Shown: positions 42,054 to 52,884 of the stretch, piece by piece
How the letters are laid out: the number at the start of each line of letters is the position of its first letter
Position numbering within the stretch: the first letter of the stretch is position 1
Assembly: GCF_900105965.1 (NCBI RefSeq)
Contig: NZ_FNTV01000001.1
Location: 1,798,001-1,862,000, forward strand
Length of the DNA: 64,000 nucleotides
Direction of reading: 5' to 3'
Origin: Arthrobacter alpinus
Lineage (GTDB): Bacteria > Actinomycetota > Actinomycetes > Actinomycetales > Micrococcaceae
Program-made: the position numbers and the translations under genes
The notes under the pieces: generated by a model
The model's database searches: none
What the model saw: the letters and a program-made list of their open reading frames with translations, nothing else
Told to the model about the DNA's origin: nothing

Positions 42054-45002
42054 TTAGCGTCCGGTCAATGACCATGCGTCTTCACTTCCCTCGTCATCGT
42101 CGCCGTCGTTGTATTCAACGGCTTGAGGGCGGCTGGCCAAATCCTCGGCTACAAGGTCCCCACCCCAGGAAGGATTGGCGTGGGCATGGTTGGCGTTAGC
42201 ATTCTCGGCCAGGGCCGCGAGCATGGGGTCAACGGCAGGTGCCGTTGAAGGTTCGACACCGGAGACGCCGGCTTGCGCTCCCGCCGCGCCACCTCCTGAG
42301 CCGCCGTCGCCGCGGATGGCGGCCAGAGTTTCAGCCAGGTCATCAGGCTTGACGAGGACATCGCGCGCCTTGGAGCCCTCGGAGGGGCCCACCACGCCTC
42401 GAGATTCAAGCAGGTCCATGAGACGGCCCGCCTTGGCGAAACCAACGCGCAGCTTGCGCTGAAGCATGGAGGTGGATCCAAACTGTGTGGTCACCACCAG
42501 TTCGGTGGCCTGCAGCAGCACATCCATGTCGTCGCCAATGTCATCCTCGATGATCTTCTTGGGAGCCTCGGCGGCAACATCGTCACGGTAGGTGGCCTTA
42601 AGTTGGCCCTTGACGTGATCCACGACGGCCTTGATTTCAGCCTCCGTGACCCAGGCTCCCTGGACACGGACCGGCTTGGACTTGCCCATGGGCAGGAACA
42701 GAGCGTCACCTTGACCCAGCAGCTTCTCGGCACCGGGCTGGTCCAAGACCACACGGGAATCGGTGACGGATGAGGTGGCGAAGGCCATGCGTGAGGGCAC
42801 GTTGGCCTTGATGAGACCCGTTACAACGTCCACGGATGGGCGCTGGGTGGCCAGCACCAGGTGGATACCGGCGGCACGGGCCAGCTGGGTAATACGCACA
42901 ATGGAGTCTTCCACATCGCGCGGGGCCACCATCATGAGGTCGGCGAGCTCATCCACAATCACCAACAGGTACGGGTAAGGCCGAACAATTCTCTTGGAGT
43001 CCACGGGTGGATGGACGTTTCCGGCTTTCACAGCCTTGTTGAACTCGTCAATGTGCTTGAAGCCGTAGTTGGCCAGATCGTCATAGCGCTGGTCCATTTC
43101 CCGGACCACCCACTGCAACGCCTCGGCCGCCTTCTTCGGGTTGGTGATGATGGGCGTGATGAGGTGTGGCACGCCTTCGTAGGCGGTCAATTCAACTCTC
43201 TTGGGGTCAACCATCACCATGCGCACCTCGTCCGGGGTGGCGCGCATCAGGATGGAGACGATCATGGAGTTCACAAAGGATGACTTACCGGCACCTGTTG
43301 CACCGGCCACCAGCAGGTGAGGCATCTTGGCGAGGTTGGCTACGACGAAGCCACCCTCAACATCCTTGCCCACTCCCATGACCATGGGGTGTTCGGTGCG
43401 GCGGGCATTGGCCGAGCGCAGCACGTCACCGAGCACCACAATTTCCTTGTCGGCGTTGGGGATCTCGATGCCGATGGCACTCTTGCCCGGGATGGGGCTC
43501 AGGATGCGCACATCGGAGGAGGCCACGGCGTAGGAGATGTTCTTGGACAGGGCCGTTACGCGCTCCACCTTGGTGCCGGGGGCGAGTTCAATCTCATACC
43601 TTGTCACGGTGGGACCACGGCTGAAACCTGTGACCTTGGCGTCTACGTTGAATTGCTGCATGGTGTCCGTCAGTGCGGCCACTACGGTGTCATTGGCTTC
43701 CGTGGCGTCCTTGCCGGGAGGGCCAGCCGGGAGGTATTCCGAATCCGGCAGCGTGTAGGTGACATCGCCGGAGAGCTGAAGTTGTTCGGAACGGGCAGGA
43801 ATGGGTGTGGGCGGTGCCATGGGCGGCGCCGGGATCGCTGCGGTGGCGGCGGATCCGAAATCGTAGACGCCTGCGCCAGCCGTTTCCCGAGCCGCATTAA
43901 GTGCCACAACGCCGATCGCCTCGGTGACAGGTTCGGAATCCTGCTGGGCGTCAAACACATCCGAGCTGGTGGGCAGGCCCTGCCGGGCCTTGATCTTGTC
44001 TGCTGCCAGCTGGTCGCGGGTTGGCCTGCGGACCCCGGGGCGCAGGGACGGCGAGTCCGACGCCGGATCCTGGGTGCCATCGTCGTCCCCTTCGATGAGC
44101 GGGGTCGCGAAGGCTTCGGTGCCGAGCACGTCCTCGAACTCGGCCTCGGCCTCGGCCTCCCTGGCTGCCTTTTGGCGCGCACGCAGACCGCGGGGCTTCT
44201 TCGGCTCGTCCTGGTGCTCGTAGAGGTAGCTCTGGTCATGGCCGTTGGCGTCGGTCTCATGTGCGTAGCCGGGCTCGGAGCCCATGAGCTTTTCGTAGAT
44301 GCCGCGCAGGCGGGCAGGGATGTGCCTGACCGGGGTGTTCGTCAAGACCAGGATGCTGGCGAAGGCGACGATGGAGAAGAAAATGATGGCCGTGATGGGG
44401 CCAAGATTGGCCACGAGCCCGCCACTGAGGGCACCCACCATTCCGCCAGCGGCGCTGATTCCCTCAAAGCCATCGCCAATGTTGGGGTTGCCGGCGGCCA
44501 CATGAGCCAGGGCGCAGCCGGCCAGGGTCAGGATCGAAAAGCCCAGGGCCACACGGTTGTTGGTGGACATGTTGGTGGGTTGACGGAACACCAAGACCGA
44601 GAAGATCAAGAACATGGGCGGCAAGAGTACCGCGAACCAGCCGAAGCTGCCCTGAAAGACTCCGCGCACGGAATCGGCAACCGGCCCGGTCAAGCCCCAC
44701 CATTCAAAGGTTGCGGTGACCAGGGCCAGCAGGAAGAAGAGCAGCCCAGCACCGTCGCGGCGTTCCGCGGCCGGCATGCTGCCCTTGTCGGTGCCCATGC
44801 GCCGGATGGCGGCGCCCACCAGATGGCCAAAGCCCTGCCAGACGGCAACAGCCATGCGCACAGGCCACACCAGGTGGAACTCCGGTGCGGGAGCGGAAGG
44901 TTTGCTGCGGGAGACCGGCGTCTTGGTGGTTTTGGGGGTGCGCGAAGATGCACTGCCCTTCTGACCGGGGGACGGACGGGCGGGGGAAGAACGAGTCGCC
45001 AT
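42054..45002 (-). CDS. ftsK: DNA translocase FtsK/SpoIIIE
   Basis: 982 residues. N-terminal membrane part with four or five helices (about 75-240), a hydrophilic linker rich in Glu/Ala/Pro (about 250-450), then the RecA-like motor: alpha subdomain, Walker A VAGATGAGKSSFVNSMIVS, Walker B LVIVDELADLMMV, and LVLATQRPSVDVVTGLIKANVPSR. The C-terminal gamma winged helix (about 840-915, STSMLQRKLRVGFAKAGRLMDLLE) reads KOPS sites. It pumps chromosome termini through the septum. A short Asp/Glu tail ends the protein. Confidence 0.96.
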   Translation of the reverse strand: MATRSSPARPSPGQKGSASSRTPKTTKTPVSRSKPSAPAPEFHLVWPVRMAVAVWQGFGHLVGAAIRRMGTDKGSMPAAERRDGAGLLFFLLALVTATFEWWGLTGPVADSVRGVFQGSFGWFAVLLPPMFLIFSVLVFRQPTNMSTNNRVALGFSILTLAGCALAHVAAGNPNIGDGFEGISAAGGMVGALSGGLVANLGPITAIIFFSIVAFASILVLTNTPVRHIPARLRGIYEKLMGSEPGYAHETDANGHDQSYLYEHQDEPKKPRGLRARQKAAREAEAEAEFEDVLGTEAFATPLIEGDDDGTQDPASDSPSLRPGVRRPTRDQLAADKIKARQGLPTSSDVFDAQQDSEPVTEAIGVVALNAARETAGAGVYDFGSAATAAIPAPPMAPPTPIPARSEQLQLSGDVTYTLPDSEYLPAGPPGKDATEANDTVVAALTDTMQQFNVDAKVTGFSRGPTVTRYEIELAPGTKVERVTALSKNISYAVASSDVRILSPIPGKSAIGIEIPNADKEIVVLGDVLRSANARRTEHPMVMGVGKDVEGGFVVANLAKMPHLLVAGATGAGKSSFVNSMIVSILMRATPDEVRMVMVDPKRVELTAYEGVPHLITPIITNPKKAAEALQWVVREMDQRYDDLANYGFKHIDEFNKAVKAGNVHPPVDSKRIVRPYPYLLVIVDELADLMMVAPRDVEDSIVRITQLARAAGIHLVLATQRPSVDVVTGLIKANVPSRMAFATSSVTDSRVVLDQPGAEKLLGQGDALFLPMGKSKPVRVQGAWVTEAEIKAVVDHVKGQLKATYRDDVAAEAPKKIIEDDIGDDMDVLLQATELVVTTQFGSTSMLQRKLRVGFAKAGRLMDLLESRGVVGPSEGSKARDVLVKPDDLAETLAAIRGDGGSGGGAAGAQAGVSGVEPSTAPAVDPMLAALAENANANHAHANPSWGGDLVAEDLASRPQAVEYNDGDDDEGSEDAWSLTGR

Positions 45003-45090
45003 GCTTCAACGGTACCGCCCGCAGCGCCAAATCAGGCGAATTTGGCCCCTGAAGAGCCCGTGGTGACGGGCACAACAGGCCTAAATCAAG

Positions 45091-45154
45091 AATGACACCG
45101 ATTACGCCTTCGGAGCCCGGGATTCCGGGATCGGAAGGCGTAATCGGTGTCATT
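45091..45154 (-). terminator. Long hairpin after rnj
   Basis: AATGACACCGATTACGCCTT plus C (45091-45111) is exactly complementary to 45134-45154, with a nested CCCGG/CCGGG hairpin inside. It lies between rnj and ftsK, both leftward. Downstream on the minus strand is CTTGATTT, a weak T-rich tail. Confidence 0.75.
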
Positions 45155-45171
45155 TATGCAGGAGCCGCCTG

Positions 45172-46863
45172 TCAGGCTTCCAGAACCACCGGAATGATCA
45201 TGGGGCGGCGACGCAACTTCCGGTTGACCCAGGTCCCAATCACCCGGCGCACCACCTGCTGGAGTTGATGTGTGGTGTGATCGCTGTTGGCCATGACGGC
45301 TTCTTGGAGTGCCTCGGCGATCTTGGGCTTGATGTCATCGAAGACGGAATCGTCCTCGGCAACGCCCCGTGCGTGGATGTCCGGACCGGAGACGATCTTG
45401 CCGGTGGCGCGGTTGACCACTGTGATGATGGAAATGAATCCCTCATCACCCAGGACGCGGCGATCCTTGAGATCGGCATCGGTGATTTCACCGACGCTTT
45501 GACCGTCAACGTAGACAAAGCCGCATTCAACCTGGCCCACGATCTGTGCCACGCCGTCCTTCAAGTCAATGACGGATCCGTCGTCTGTCAACAAGACGTT
45601 CTCGGCCGGAACCCCGGAGGCGATGGCAATGTTGGCGTTGGCGATCAGGTGGCGGGTCTCCCCATGCACGGGCATCACGTTTTTGGGCGTCAGGATGTTG
45701 TAGCAGTACAACAACTCCCCTGCGGCGGCATGGCCCGACACATGGACCTTGGCGGTGCCCTTGTGGATCACGTCGGCGCCGCGCTTGAGCAACCCGTTGA
45801 TGATGCGGAAAACAGCGTTTTCATTGCCCGGGATCAGGGAGGACGCCAAAATGACGGTGTCACCCTTGCCTACGGCAATCTTGTGGTCGCCATTGGCCAT
45901 GCGGGACAGCGCGGCTATGGGCTCCCCCTGCGAACCTGTGGACATCAAGACGACCTTGTTGTCCTCCAGGGAGTCCACGTTTTTCAGGTCCACCAGAACA
46001 TCGGCAGGGACATGCAAATAGCCCAATTTTTCGGCAATGGCCATGTTGCGCACCATGGAGCGGCCCACAAAGGCCACCTTGCGCTGGTGCTTGACGGCGG
46101 CGTTCAGGACCTGCTGGACCCGGTGGACGTGGGACGAAAAGCTGGCCACGATGATGCGCTTGTTGGCCTTGCCAAACAATGTCTCCAGGGTGGGCCCGAT
46201 CTCGGCCTCGCTGGTGGTGAAGCCTGGTACGTCGGCATTGGTGGAGTCCACCAGGAACAGGTCCACGCCTTCCTCGCCCAGACGGGCAAAGTGGCGCAGG
46301 TCGGTGATCCTTCCGTCCAACGGCAACTGGTCCATCTTGAAATCGCCCGTGTGCAGCACGGAGCCGCCTTCGGTGCGGATGAACACTGCCAGGGCGTCGG
46401 GGATGGAGTGATTGACGGCCACGAACTCGCACTGGAACGGGCCCAGCTGCTCCACTTGCTCTTCCTTGACAGTCAGGGTGAACGGCTTGATCCTGTGTTC
46501 GGTCAGCTTAGCCTCGATGAAGGCAAGTGTCAGCTGCGAACCAATCAAGGGGATGTCGTTGCGCAGGCGCAACAGGTACGGCACGGCCCCAATATGGTCC
46601 TCGTGGCCGTGGGTGAGCACAACGCCCACCACATCCTCAAGACGGTTCTCAATGTAGGAGAAATCCGGAAGGATCAGGTCCACACCGGGCTGGTCTTCCT
46701 CGGGGAAAAGGACGCCGCAGTCAACGATGAGCAGCTTTCCGTCCATTTCGAAGACGGTCATGTTCCGGCCGATCTCGCCGATGCCACCAAGCGGAACAAT
46801 CCGCAGAGTCCCCTTGGCCAATTCCGGCGGGGTCCGCAGGCCCGGCTCAGTCGTTTGGGTCAT
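45172..46863 (-). CDS. rnj: Ribonuclease J
   Basis: 563 residues. Metallo-beta-lactamase/beta-CASP nuclease: THGHEDHIGAVPYLLRL supplies the zinc-binding HxHxDH. HTGDFKMDQLPLDG, VDSTNADVPGFT and PVHGETRHLIANANIA complete the catalytic pocket and beta-CASP motifs. The C-terminal domain from about 450 makes dimers. It acts as 5'-3' exo- and endonuclease in rRNA maturation and mRNA decay. It follows dapA with 2 bp between. Confidence 0.95.
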   Translation of the reverse strand: MTQTTEPGLRTPPELAKGTLRIVPLGGIGEIGRNMTVFEMDGKLLIVDCGVLFPEEDQPGVDLILPDFSYIENRLEDVVGVVLTHGHEDHIGAVPYLLRLRNDIPLIGSQLTLAFIEAKLTEHRIKPFTLTVKEEQVEQLGPFQCEFVAVNHSIPDALAVFIRTEGGSVLHTGDFKMDQLPLDGRITDLRHFARLGEEGVDLFLVDSTNADVPGFTTSEAEIGPTLETLFGKANKRIIVASFSSHVHRVQQVLNAAVKHQRKVAFVGRSMVRNMAIAEKLGYLHVPADVLVDLKNVDSLEDNKVVLMSTGSQGEPIAALSRMANGDHKIAVGKGDTVILASSLIPGNENAVFRIINGLLKRGADVIHKGTAKVHVSGHAAAGELLYCYNILTPKNVMPVHGETRHLIANANIAIASGVPAENVLLTDDGSVIDLKDGVAQIVGQVECGFVYVDGQSVGEITDADLKDRRVLGDEGFISIITVVNRATGKIVSGPDIHARGVAEDDSVFDDIKPKIAEALQEAVMANSDHTTHQLQQVVRRVIGTWVNRKLRRRPMIIPVVLEA

Positions 46864-46865
46864 GT

Positions 46866-47771
46866 TTAGAGTTCCATTCCAGCTTCCGCAAGGTCAGCCT
46901 TGATCATCGCGATCTCGGCCTCGCCCGGCTCCACCAGGGGCAACCGGACAACCGAGTTGGACAGGATTCCCTGCCACTTAAGAATTTGCTTGACGGCCAC
47001 GGCGCCCTGTACATGGCCCATCGTGGCCCGGATGACCGGGTCCAGGGCGAAGTGGATGCGGCGGGCCGTGACGAAGTCGCCAGCAGCGGCGGCATCGATG
47101 AGCGCACGGAATTGCTGGGGTGCAATGTGGGCGCTGACGCTGACAAGTCCGACGGCGCCGGCGGCCATGAGCGGCAGGGTCAGTCCGTCGTCGCCCGAAT
47201 AAACATCGAGGTCGGTATTGGCCAGGACGCGGCTGGTTTCGGTGAAGTCGGCCTTGGCGTCCTTCAGTGCTGTGATCTGCGGGTGCGCGGCAAGCTTGAT
47301 GATGGTTTCGGTCTGGATGGCCACACCGGCACGGCCGGGAATGTCATACAGCATCACGGGAAGGTCGGTGGCGCCGGCGATGGCCTCGAAGTGGGCCTGG
47401 ATGCCGGCCTGGCTGGGCTTGTTGTAGTACGGGGTGACAAGCAGCAAACCGTCGATGGCCAGCTTGGCCGCGCGCTGGGACAGGCTGATGGAGTGGCGGG
47501 TGTCATTGGTCCCGGTGCCGGCGATGACGCGGGCCCGGCCGCCAACGGCGTCGATCACGGCCTGGAACATGCCCAGGTTTTCCTCGTCCGTCAGGGTGGA
47601 GGTTTCACCCGTTGTGCCGGTGACGAGGATGCCATCGCATCCGCCGTCGACCAATTTGTTGGCGAGCTCGCCGGCCGCCTTGTAATCCACTGCCCCATCG
47701 GCGGTGAAAGGGGTGACCATGGCGGGCACCAAAGTTCCGAAGGGGCGGGGGGAAATTTCAGTTGCAGACAT
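46866..47771 (-). CDS. dapA: 4-hydroxy-tetrahydrodipicolinate synthase
   Basis: 301 residues. TIM barrel with VTGTTGETSTLTDEE (pyruvate-binding Thr-Thr), LLLVTPYYNKPSQAGI (Tyr) and the Schiff-base lysine in ITALKDAKADF. It condenses pyruvate with aspartate semialdehyde in lysine/DAP synthesis. Directly before rnj, a common actinobacterial pair. Confidence 0.97.
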   Translation of the reverse strand: MSATEISPRPFGTLVPAMVTPFTADGAVDYKAAGELANKLVDGGCDGILVTGTTGETSTLTDEENLGMFQAVIDAVGGRARVIAGTGTNDTRHSISLSQRAAKLAIDGLLLVTPYYNKPSQAGIQAHFEAIAGATDLPVMLYDIPGRAGVAIQTETIIKLAAHPQITALKDAKADFTETSRVLANTDLDVYSGDDGLTLPLMAAGAVGLVSVSAHIAPQQFRALIDAAAAGDFVTARRIHFALDPVIRATMGHVQGAVAVKQILKWQGILSNSVVRLPLVEPGEAEIAMIKADLAEAGMEL

Positions 47772-47853
47772 ACCTAAAACATTAGCTGCTTCTCGGGCAT
47801 TTCACGCAACGCAGTCCACGTAGCGGCATCCGGTCCTGCCCGCACACACGAAT

Positions 47854-48642
47854 CTATTGCCCTCTCAGGAACGGCAACCATTCATCAAGCACCGGACCGG
47901 CAGGGATGAGCGTGTTGCCGTGATTGCGGCCAGGCAATTCCACCAAGCGCGCGTTGGGCATCAGTTCGGCGGCACGCCGGGAATCGGCCAAGCGGGCGCG
48001 GTCCTCGGTGCCGGCCATGAGCAGGGATGGAAGGCAAATTCCGGCAATCTCATGTTCGGCGATGGCGGGGTCGGCCTCGGTCTGGGCAAAATAGGCCCGG
48101 AGCGCGGGTGCGTCGTTGGCCAAAAAGGCTGCCTTTGTTTGGGCATCCAGGGGCTGGCCAATAGTGCCTTCCCAGCCCTCAACGAAGGCGGGCATGCCGC
48201 CTTCGCCTAGCGCGGCGTCGTACTCGGGAAAGAACAGCCTGCCGATACTGCCGGGCTGGATTCGGAACGTTCCGCCAAGTGTGGTCAGTGAGAGCAGCCG
48301 TTCGGGTGCGGCAACGGCGAGTGAGAAGCCTATGCGGGCGCCCACCGAATACCCGCCAAAGTGCGCTTGAGCGGCGCCAACGGCGTCCAACACGGCAAGG
48401 GCATCGGTGACGAAGGTATCCATGAGGTAGTCAGACTGTGCCTGCGGCTTGCCGCTGCGGCCGTGTCCGCGCAGGTCCATGGAGATAACCTGGTAGCGCT
48501 CCCGCAGGGCCTTCGTGTAACCAAAACCGCGCCAGATCGCCTTGCTGAGTGCACTGCCATGGACCAGCAGCACAGGCTCACCCTCACCCACCGAGTCATA
48601 GGCAAGCTCGACGCCGTCGTGCGGGTTATGCGCAATGGCCAT
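47854..48642 (-). CDS. Alpha/beta hydrolase
   Basis: 262 residues. Oxyanion region LLVHGSALSKAIW, MDLRGHGRSGKP, nucleophile elbow FGGYSVGARIGF with Ser in GYSVG, Asp in LMAGTEDRARLADS and His in LPGRNHGNTLI. It could be an esterase or lactonase; the substrate is unknown. 82 bp before dapA in reading order of the neighbourhood (it lies between dapB and dapA). Confidence 0.85.
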   Translation of the reverse strand: MAIAHNPHDGVELAYDSVGEGEPVLLVHGSALSKAIWRGFGYTKALRERYQVISMDLRGHGRSGKPQAQSDYLMDTFVTDALAVLDAVGAAQAHFGGYSVGARIGFSLAVAAPERLLSLTTLGGTFRIQPGSIGRLFFPEYDAALGEGGMPAFVEGWEGTIGQPLDAQTKAAFLANDAPALRAYFAQTEADPAIAEHEIAGICLPSLLMAGTEDRARLADSRRAAELMPNARLVELPGRNHGNTLIPAGPVLDEWLPFLRGQ

Positions 48643-48674
48643 GGCCGGGTCCTTTCTGGAGGTAGCGAGGCACG

Positions 48675-49148
48675 TTAGGGGTGCGCGCGGAAAAGGGCGA
48701 CGGCGTCTCGCATGGTTTTGCGGGCCCGGCGGCGGTCCCCGGAGGCGTCGTAGGCGCAGGAGAGCCGGAACCAGGAACGCCAGTCTTCAGGTGCTTCCTG
48801 GGCTTCCAGCTTGTACTTTTCAAACTCCGCATCGGCAGCTTCACGAACAATCCGGCCCCCTGGTGTGCGGGGCAGATTGTCCTCGGGAAGGCCGCCCTCG
48901 GCCTCCAGGATGTTTGCCATTTTTTCGGTCCGGGCGCCGAACAGGACCTCGCTGATCAAGGCCCACGCCGCAACGAGTGGGATGACAAAGTAGGAAAGCC
49001 CGAGCAGCTTGGCAATCCAGTCCGAATCGCCCAGCAGCAAGACGGCACGCTGCATCATGACCACGATGTAAAACACCAGCAGCAAGGCAATCAGGGCTAC
49101 CCAGATTTTAGTTTTGGAGATTTTCATTTTGGCTCCCGCGTTTGCCAC
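48675..49148 (-). CDS. Membrane protein with TPR-like C-terminus
   Basis: 157 residues. Two hydrophobic helices (about 14-34, WVALIALLLVFYIVVMMQ, and 46-65, LLGLSYFVIPLVAAWALISE), then a cytosolic part with RTPGGRIVREAADAEFEKYK and DWRSWFRLSCAYDASGDRRRARKTM, a TPR-like pair of helices. GTG/ATG choice is uncertain because MANAGAKMKISKTK has two Mets. It starts 3 bp after dapB. No named family is recognised; likely cotranscribed with dapB. Confidence 0.75.
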   Translation of the reverse strand: MANAGAKMKISKTKIWVALIALLLVFYIVVMMQRAVLLLGDSDWIAKLLGLSYFVIPLVAAWALISEVLFGARTEKMANILEAEGGLPEDNLPRTPGGRIVREAADAEFEKYKLEAQEAPEDWRSWFRLSCAYDASGDRRRARKTMRDAVALFRAHP

Positions 49149-49151
49149 GGC

Positions 49152-50401
<1,250 letters not shown>

Positions 50402-50412
<11 letters not shown>

Positions 50413-50902
50413 GGTGGCCCCCCACCTGTTCGCACAGGTGCTTGATGATGGGGTCCAGGACGGCGAGCCCGTCCATGACGCCGGAGGGTGAACCCGGCAG
50501 ATTCACAATCAGCGTCTGGCCGGCCAGCCCAGCGTATCCGCGGCTCAACGCGGCCATGGGCGTTTTGCTCATCCCAGCTGCCCGCATGGCCTCCATGATG
50601 CCCGGGATTTCCCGTTGGAGCAGGGGCAGGGTCATCTCGGGGGTCTGGTCATCCGGGCTCAGGCCCGTTCCCCCACTGGTCAGGACCACGGCCGGGTGCT
50701 GCGTCAGCACAGCCCGCAGTGCGGCTCCGACCGGGGCGCCGTCAGGGACAACGATGGGGGTCATGGCGTCGAAGCCGTGTTCGCCCAACCAATCGGCTAT
50801 GACGGGACCTGTGAGGTCCTGATAGGTCCCCATGGCGGCTCGGGTTGAGGCAATGATGACTGCTGCTGTGCCCAGCGTCGTGCCGGGTTCGCAGGCGCTC
50901 AT
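50402..50902 (-). CDS. mog: Molybdopterin adenylyltransferase-like MogA/MoaB
   Basis: 166 residues. [20 protein letters not shown] is the MoCF GGTG signature; [23 protein letters not shown] the second one. It adenylylates molybdopterin before metal insertion by MoeA. Overlaps with moaC by 4 bp and with moaE by 11 bp show tight coupling. Confidence 0.93.
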
Positions 50903-51399
50903 GATCCTTGTCCTTCGCTGGCGATCCAGTCACCGCTCTTGCCACCGCTTTTGGCTAGAACCTGAATCCCGGAAATGACGGCATGCTTGTCCACGGCCTT
51001 GATCATGTCGTAGACACTGAGTGCAGCCACGGAAACGGCTGTCAGCGCTTCCATTTCCACACCCGTGACCCCACGGGTTTTGACGCTCGCCAGTACTTTC
51101 ACGAATGTTTCACCGAGTTCAAAGTCCACCGTGACCTTGGAGATTGGCAAGGGGTGGCACAAGGGAATGAGCTCGGGTGTTTTCTTGGCACCCATGATCC
51201 CGGCAACCCTGGCCACGGCCAGCGCGTCACCCTTGGGCAGTCCGCCTGTGCCGAGCAGTTTCATGACAGCCGCTGTGGTGTTCACCGTGCCCATGGCGGT
51301 GGCTTCGCGGGTGGTCACGGCTTTGTCGGAGACGTCCACCATGGCGGCGGTTCCATCGTGGCGTAGGTGGGTCAGGGACGGTGCATCGGAGGTAGTCAC
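50899..51399 (-). CDS. moaC: Cyclic pyranopterin monophosphate synthase
   Basis: 166 residues. [40 protein letters not shown] and [23 protein letters not shown] are the MoaC blocks (Asp/Lys catalytic residues in KAVDKHAVI). It makes cPMP with MoaA. Overlaps with moeA and mog by 4 bp each. Confidence 0.97.
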   Translation of the reverse strand: MTTSDAPSLTHLRHDGTAAMVDVSDKAVTTREATAMGTVNTTAAVMKLLGTGGLPKGDALAVARVAGIMGAKKTPELIPLCHPLPISKVTVDFELGETFVKVLASVKTRGVTGVEMEALTAVSVAALSVYDMIKAVDKHAVISGIQVLAKSGGKSGDWIASEGQGS

Positions 51400-52715
51400 A
51401 ACAGCAATACTTCCACTTTTGCGCCGGCCTGCAATTCGGTGACTCCGGCTGGAATGGTGATGAGTGCGTTGGCTTGGGCCAGGGCGCCCAATAAATGCGA
51501 TTGCGGTCCGCCAATTTCACGCACGGACGCCGCAGATTCATATTCCGGTCCGGAATAGATACCGCGGCGGATCTGCAACTTTCCTGCGGGTGAGCTCATG
51601 GCATGTTCCAGAGTGGCAACAACGCGCTGCCTCCTGGCGGGGGCGCCAATCAGTGTGGACAAGGCTGGGCGGAGGAAGACTTCGAACGACACAAAGGCGC
51701 TGACCGGGTTGCCCGGGAACCCGAGAAATGGGATGCCCCGATACGTCCCCGCAGCCTGGGGGCCGCCGGGCTGCATCGCTACGTGGCCAAAATCCACCTG
51801 CCCGTGGTCCGTGGCCTGTGTCAACGCCTGTTTGACCACCTCAAAAGCTCCAGCGCTGATGCCACCTACCGAAATGATCAACTCGCAACGAGGCTCGGCG
51901 GTGTCACCGCGCGCCGAAACTCCCACGAATTGGTCCAGGAGTTCCAGTAGGGCCCCCGGGTCATCCTTCACAACCAAGGACCTGACCACGTTCATTCCGG
52001 CCGCTTCGAGGCTGGTGCGCAGCAGCGTCTCATTGGCATCAAATATCATCCCCACCGGCAACCCGCCGGCCGCTCGAGGATCGCCCGGGGAAAGCACTTC
52101 GTCCCCCGTCGTCAGCAACAGGACCCGCGGTTTCGCATTGACCGGCAGCTGCGTCAATCCCAGCCCCGCGGCCAGCCCCAGGTGAGCGGCATTGAGCAGC
52201 GTGCCGGCAGTCAAAATCACCTCTCCCCTCCTGACGTCGCTCCCCTGTTCCCGGACAAAACTTCCGGCTGCAGTTGGGGGTAACATCACGGTGTCACCAG
52301 GCGCACCAAAATCATCCGGAACGGCGTCTTCGATCGGAATCACGGCGTTGGCCCCTGACGGAACCATGGCGCCGGTCATGATGGGAGCGGCCATGCCCTC
52401 AAGCAGCACCTCGGGAACCGAGCCTGCTGGGATCGTGCCAACTACCCGGTAGGCGGTTGATTTGGGTAAATCAACACCTTGGGGTTGATTCGGGTCAGAC
52501 CAGATGGCGTATCCGTCCATCTGGGAGTTGGCGAAGGGCGGCAGGTCCATGGGGGCCATCAGGTCCACTGCCAAGACGCGACCGACCGACTGGTTGAGCG
52601 GCAATTGCTCGCTAGCCAAGGCCGCACCAGCAACGCGCCCGCCAGGCGTGTTCGCCCAGCACTGGCGCAATAGGTTCTCAACCGCTTGTTGGTGATCGGC
52701 AACTGTTCTACGCAT
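51396..52715 (-). CDS. moeA: Molybdopterin molybdenumtransferase
   Basis: 439 residues from ATG 52715 with GGGAGGACACA before it; a longer frame to 52739 lacks a site. [20 protein letters not shown] is the classic start of domain III, and [50 protein letters not shown] and [21 protein letters not shown] are MoeA motifs. It inserts molybdate into adenylyl-molybdopterin. First gene of moeA-moaC-mog-moaE. Confidence 0.96.
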   Translation of the reverse strand: MRRTVADHQQAVENLLRQCWANTPGGRVAGAALASEQLPLNQSVGRVLAVDLMAPMDLPPFANSQMDGYAIWSDPNQPQGVDLPKSTAYRVVGTIPAGSVPEVLLEGMAAPIMTGAMVPSGANAVIPIEDAVPDDFGAPGDTVMLPPTAAGSFVREQGSDVRRGEVILTAGTLLNAAHLGLAAGLGLTQLPVNAKPRVLLLTTGDEVLSPGDPRAAGGLPVGMIFDANETLLRTSLEAAGMNVVRSLVVKDDPGALLELLDQFVGVSARGDTAEPRCELIISVGGISAGAFEVVKQALTQATDHGQVDFGHVAMQPGGPQAAGTYRGIPFLGFPGNPVSAFVSFEVFLRPALSTLIGAPARRQRVVATLEHAMSSPAGKLQIRRGIYSGPEYESAASVREIGGPQSHLLGALAQANALITIPAGVTELQAGAKVEVLLL

Positions 52716-52884
52716 TGTGTCCTCCCAACGGGGCAGCACGGCGCTCCCTTTTCACCCAATCCTAGGCGAGCAGGCTGGGACGGTCTCCGCAGGCACGCGT
52801 CCACGGCGCCGTCGTTCTTCACATACGTGGCAATTGGGCATCTTCGACGGCGCCGCCCGGGCAATAATGGCGTAGCGTTGGAGA

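Noticed and set aside
43317..45095. 592-codon plus-strand frame
   Set aside because: Antisense to ftsK; low-complexity translation rich in Gly/His/Gln with no family motif. It is a high-GC shadow of a well-supported gene.
45265..46869. 534-codon plus-strand frame
   Set aside because: Antisense to rnj with no recognisable domain; rnj has all catalytic motifs.
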